A stretch of 64,000 nucleotides of DNA, taken from assembly GCA_013178275.1 (NCBI GenBank), contig JABLWZ010000006.1, positions 186,001 through 250,000 on the forward strand, in the 5' to 3' direction. Position numbers and translations under genes: made by a program. The stretch comes from Bacillota bacterium (lineage in GTDB: Bacteria > Bacillota > Ch66 > Ch109). Positions 61,324-64,000 of this stretch are shown here, one piece after another (position 1 is the first letter of the stretch; every line of letters starts with the position of its first letter). The notes beneath the pieces are model-generated. The model saw only the letters and a list, made by a program, of their open reading frames with translations. It was not told the origin of the DNA and searched no databases.

Positions 61324-63555
61324 TTAAAGGTCCGTGGTCTTGATCACCCTTATCTCGCAGTCCCCCAGGTAGGGCAGGCCGTACGGCGGGAGCCCGATAT
61401 CCCCGTTAGCGTCCTTGAAGACCCCGGGACCCTCGGCATTCAGCTGCAGGTCCTGGATATACACGACCCCTTCCATCCTCGTTATCACCCCGTAGATGTC
61501 GCCCTTGTATACCGAACGGCCGAAGGGCCAACCCCCGCCGTCCGATTTGTCCAGCGGCTGCAGGTAGCGGTCCAGTCCAGAGGTCACCTTCCGGCTGTCC
61601 ATCTGGCTGTCGGGGTTCACCACCACCACCGCGTAGACGGTTATCCGGATGTACTCCGCCGGGATGACCTGAACTCTGGTGGTTATCAGGCGGTACCGAT
61701 CCAGGTGCCGACGTACGGTCTCGAGGAACCCCGGACTGGTCGCGGGCTTGACCGATTCGCTGAAGGGCACCACCACCACCGTCACCTGCGCCGGGGCGTG
61801 GCGACGGGGGTAGTCGCTCATCCCCTTGGTGTAGAGGGGCAGGGCCTTGGCCCGGGCCACCCGGAGCCCTGGCGTCTCCATGGCAATCCTCTCGTAGTCC
61901 TCCGAGGTCACCGCACGGGTCGGCCTTTTCAGTTCCTGGCGGAACCTCCGCAGCGCATGCTCGAATCCCTCGGGGTCCATTCCGCCCCTCGAAGGGTAGG
62001 CATTGGTGACCTGAATCCCCGGGTTCTCGGCCGGCAGTGTCAACACCTCGTTTATCTCTCCCTCGCGAACGTTGCCCCTCTCGGAGCCGCCGACCTGGAG
62101 GGCCAGTATCAGTACATTGTCGTGTTCCGACATCCCGGGGGCCATGCCGTGTTCGTTGTCGCCAAAGACTATCTCACCCGTCTCTTCATCGAGCCGGTAG
62201 TGACGGTCTTCCGGGCCCGAGGTATCGAAATCGGGCACCATGGTCCAGTCCTGCCAGGAGTACCCCGAGCCGCCTTTGACCCGGTTCCCTACCTGAAGCC
62301 GGAAACCGGCTTTCTGGATCCTGCTCCAAGGTATCGGGAAGCTCTGGTGCGGCAGCCCATTGCTGCGTCCCAGCAGCCGCCGCTCCCTGAACTCGGGCCG
62401 GTAAGAGACGGCCCTCACGTTCGCCTCCCCGCCCGTTCCTGGTACGGGTCCTTCCAAACGTATCACGATTTCCTTCGTATCGGGGTTAAAACTCCTCGTG
62501 TAGCGGTTCTCCCCCGGGCGGCCCTCCGAGCCCTCTTTGACCTCCGGGCAGAAGCGCCAGCCTCCGTCCCGGTCCCTCAACTGCACCTCGACCACCCCGC
62601 TGTTCGAGAGGTGATCCGACAGCACGATTTCAGTCCCCGGCTCACCGCTGCCGTCAAACTCGTACACCTGGCTCATGGTCTGCCGGTTGACCGCGCCCAC
62701 GGTGTTGAACGCTGCCCGTTCGATGCGGGGGACGACTTCGTACCCCGGCCTCTCCAACTGGCAGCAGACCCAGTACCTCGCCAGGTCGGCGGCCAGGGGC
62801 ATCTTGCTTGGCTTCATCGCGGTCGGGGCTGTCATCAGCACCTGACCGCTCTGGGAAAGGTCCAGGGTATCGTCGCGGCTGACCTCCATCGGGCGCCAGT
62901 CCGCCCCATCGATGCCCGTCTCCCCATAGTAGTACCAGGACACCTGCGCGGAGGGGACCAGATCGAAAGAACCAGTTTCCAGCGGAGTCCGGGGTACCGG
63001 GTAGTCATCGAAGAGGCTGACGGACAGGGCCACCTCCTGGCCCAGCGGCAGCGGCTGATTCAGCCCCAGGTAGAACCGGTCGTGCCTCCGGGCCTCCCTC
63101 CCGAAGGCGAAGAAGGAAAGCCCGCGGGAGTCGTTAAAAGAGGTGACGTCCTGGTAGCGGCCCTCGGACAGGACTATTATCTTCTCGATCTGCGACGGTA
63201 TCAGCAGGATGGGCTCCACGGTCTCGAAAACCTGATCGGCCGCCGCCACCTGGGTCCCCTTTGGCAGGATAAACCTGCGCGTCACACCGCTGAAGGAGAC
63301 CTCTGCCCGGCTGGGAACCGCCTGACGCATATCGACGCCCAGCAGCTTCAGGAACTTAAGCTTGTTCTGGTGGCTGATCTGGTCGAGGTAGTACGCCTGC
63401 ATCTCGGTCAGCCAGGCGAAAAGCTCTATCAGGGTGATCCCCGGGTCGTGGAAGTTCTCGTCGGTCCACTCGGGGAACAGCTTATGGATCGCCCGGATAG
63501 ACTCCTCGGCGATCTGTCTGAAATTACGGTCATCCAGATTAGGCAGCGGCAGCAT
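61324..63555 (-). CDS. Baseplate J-like assembly protein (TIGR02243 type)
   Basis: A 743-residue baseplate wedge protein. It begins MLPLPNLDDRNFRQIAEESI and carries the hallmark FHDPGITLIELFAWLTEMQAYYLDQI, seen in gpJ/gp6-type proteins of contractile tails and eCIS. The central beta-rich insertion has GEIVFGDNEHGMAPG, and NAYPSRGGMDPEGFEHALRR with TSEDYERIAMETPGL marks the J-like core. It forms the inner baseplate ring around the spike. It belongs to an operon running leftward from beyond the right edge of the window. Confidence 0.92.
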   Translation of the reverse strand: MLPLPNLDDRNFRQIAEESIRAIHKLFPEWTDENFHDPGITLIELFAWLTEMQAYYLDQISHQNKLKFLKLLGVDMRQAVPSRAEVSFSGVTRRFILPKGTQVAAADQVFETVEPILLIPSQIEKIIVLSEGRYQDVTSFNDSRGLSFFAFGREARRHDRFYLGLNQPLPLGQEVALSVSLFDDYPVPRTPLETGSFDLVPSAQVSWYYYGETGIDGADWRPMEVSRDDTLDLSQSGQVLMTAPTAMKPSKMPLAADLARYWVCCQLERPGYEVVPRIERAAFNTVGAVNRQTMSQVYEFDGSGEPGTEIVLSDHLSNSGVVEVQLRDRDGGWRFCPEVKEGSEGRPGENRYTRSFNPDTKEIVIRLEGPVPGTGGEANVRAVSYRPEFRERRLLGRSNGLPHQSFPIPWSRIQKAGFRLQVGNRVKGGSGYSWQDWTMVPDFDTSGPEDRHYRLDEETGEIVFGDNEHGMAPGMSEHDNVLILALQVGGSERGNVREGEINEVLTLPAENPGIQVTNAYPSRGGMDPEGFEHALRRFRQELKRPTRAVTSEDYERIAMETPGLRVARAKALPLYTKGMSDYPRRHAPAQVTVVVVPFSESVKPATSPGFLETVRRHLDRYRLITTRVQVIPAEYIRITVYAVVVVNPDSQMDSRKVTSGLDRYLQPLDKSDGGGWPFGRSVYKGDIYGVITRMEGVVYIQDLQLNAEGPGVFKDANGDIGLPPYGLPYLGDCEIRVIKTTDL

Positions 63556-63588
63556 ACAATCTCCTCGTTATATGACGGTTTCGGTTTT

Positions 63589-64000
63589 TCACTGAACCAC
63601 CTTTACGGCCACCCGGTGGCTGCCGTTGGTTATTATCCCGTGCGGGCAGTCGTCCAGGGCCGCGGCGGTTATCTCACGCCGCTGGCCGTTCTCGACCACC
63701 TGCAGGGTTAAAGAGACCTTTTCCACGTACTTGACGGACCGGATCGAGTTCAGCAGCGAATAAAAGATGGAGATGTGCGGGTACTGTCCTATCTCCCAGC
63801 CGCCGCGGTCCCGGTTGCCGGTCAGCGAATCGAGGAACTGGTCCAGCTTATCCACAGCCTCTTTTTCGGTCAGAACCACCGTCTCCAGGTCGCTCACTCC
63901 GATCACGGCGCTGACCGAAACCTCGATCAAAACGGGCTCGATGACCCTTATCTTCCCCGGCCGGGTCACGATGTTCGACGCCTTCTCATTCAGTTCCTTC
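63589..64000 (-). CDS. Baseplate J-like protein, C-terminal part (5' end outside window)
   Basis: The frame stays open to the right edge; codons before the GTG at 63969 read KELNEKASNI, so that GTG is internal. The visible 137 codons (SVSAVIGVSDLETVVLTEKE, then GGWEIGQYPHISIFYSLLNS, YVEKVSLTL) match the C-terminal domain of gpJ-like baseplate proteins, including the IGxxP/Y segment. A second J-like gene next to the first is normal for eCIS clusters. Confidence 0.78.
   Translation of the reverse strand, partial: KELNEKASNIVTRPGKIRVIEPVLIEVSVSAVIGVSDLETVVLTEKEAVDKLDQFLDSLTGNRDRGGWEIGQYPHISIFYSLLNSIRSVKYVEKVSLTLQVVENGQRREITAAALDDCPHGIITNGSHRVAVKVVQ

Noticed and set aside
61027-63711. 894-codon plus-strand open frame
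   Set aside because: Antisense to the gpI-like and gpJ-like genes, with Pro/Arg/His-rich product and no recognisable domain; the minus-strand genes have clear baseplate motifs.

Overview
The window reads as a chromosome segment of an anaerobic, probably Gram-positive, Clostridia-type bacterium (Desulfotomaculum/Pelotomaculum/Syntrophomonas-like). This rests on a pyruvate:ferredoxin oxidoreductase, a FixABCX-type electron-transfer set beside an acyl-CoA dehydrogenase, a B12-dependent acyl-CoA mutase operon, copper-amine-oxidase-type 'stalk' domain exoproteins, strong AGGAGG-type ribosome sites and sigma-A promoters. Species is not assignable from sequence alone. Most genes are GC-rich; two islands are visibly AT-richer.

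Layout. 1-5.6 kb: housekeeping genes (GlnRS, a DnaJ-RDD membrane protein, a PilZ protein, an aminotransferase). 5.6-8.1 kb: a small AT-richer island with an unknown protein, a 55-residue excisionase-like protein, a small DUF-like protein and long non-coding repeats that fold into hairpins. 8.1-9.4 kb: a metallo-beta-lactamase-fold protein and a YgaP-type membrane protein whose frame continues through an in-frame TGA (candidate selenoprotein). 9.4-21 kb: one long leftward run made of fixX, fixC, etfA, etfB, acyl-CoA dehydrogenase, an MtnA-like isomerase, small proteins, two separate B12-binding subunits, MeaB, the mutase large subunit and the cobalamin adenosyltransferase. The mutase active-site residues (Phe89, Ala116, Gln207) match isobutyryl-CoA mutase rather than methylmalonyl-CoA mutase, so I read the run as branched-chain or isobutyrate carbon being isomerised to butyryl-CoA and oxidised with electrons passed to FixABCX.

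21-25.9 kb: an MBL-fold protein, a tryptophan-rich polytopic membrane protein, a secreted-like unknown, and an orphan histidine kinase. The intergenic regions carry TGTC direct repeats at 10-bp pitch, which look like a shared response-regulator operator. 25.9-35.9 kb: a 10-kb integrative element in tRNA-Leu(GAG), bounded by an 84-bp identical repeat, with integrase, excisionase, primase-helicase, a TerS/HTH-like protein, a deleted type I restriction system, a second recombinase and an AT-rich two-gene cargo with a HEPN-like protein. Just outside its right end lie the start of a second, related integrase and a decayed MNT-HEPN toxin-antitoxin pair, so the site has been used repeatedly.

36.7-51.7 kb: a KaiC-like/PEP-synthase-type fusion, glutamate dehydrogenase, a Gre-factor-like protein behind a leader hairpin, a membrane-bound LuxR regulator, a 650-bp structured non-coding region, two paralogous FN3/stalk exoproteins, a broken cytochrome c biogenesis gene, and a MarR regulator with two matching palindromic operators bracketing its own promoter, followed directly by pyruvate:ferredoxin oxidoreductase. 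51.7-64 kb: a GNAT enzyme, a double-sensor MFS fusion co-transcribed with a lone substrate-binding protein, an anchored MORN-repeat protein, and the end of a contractile tail-like (eCIS/tailocin/phage baseplate) cluster that runs off the right edge.
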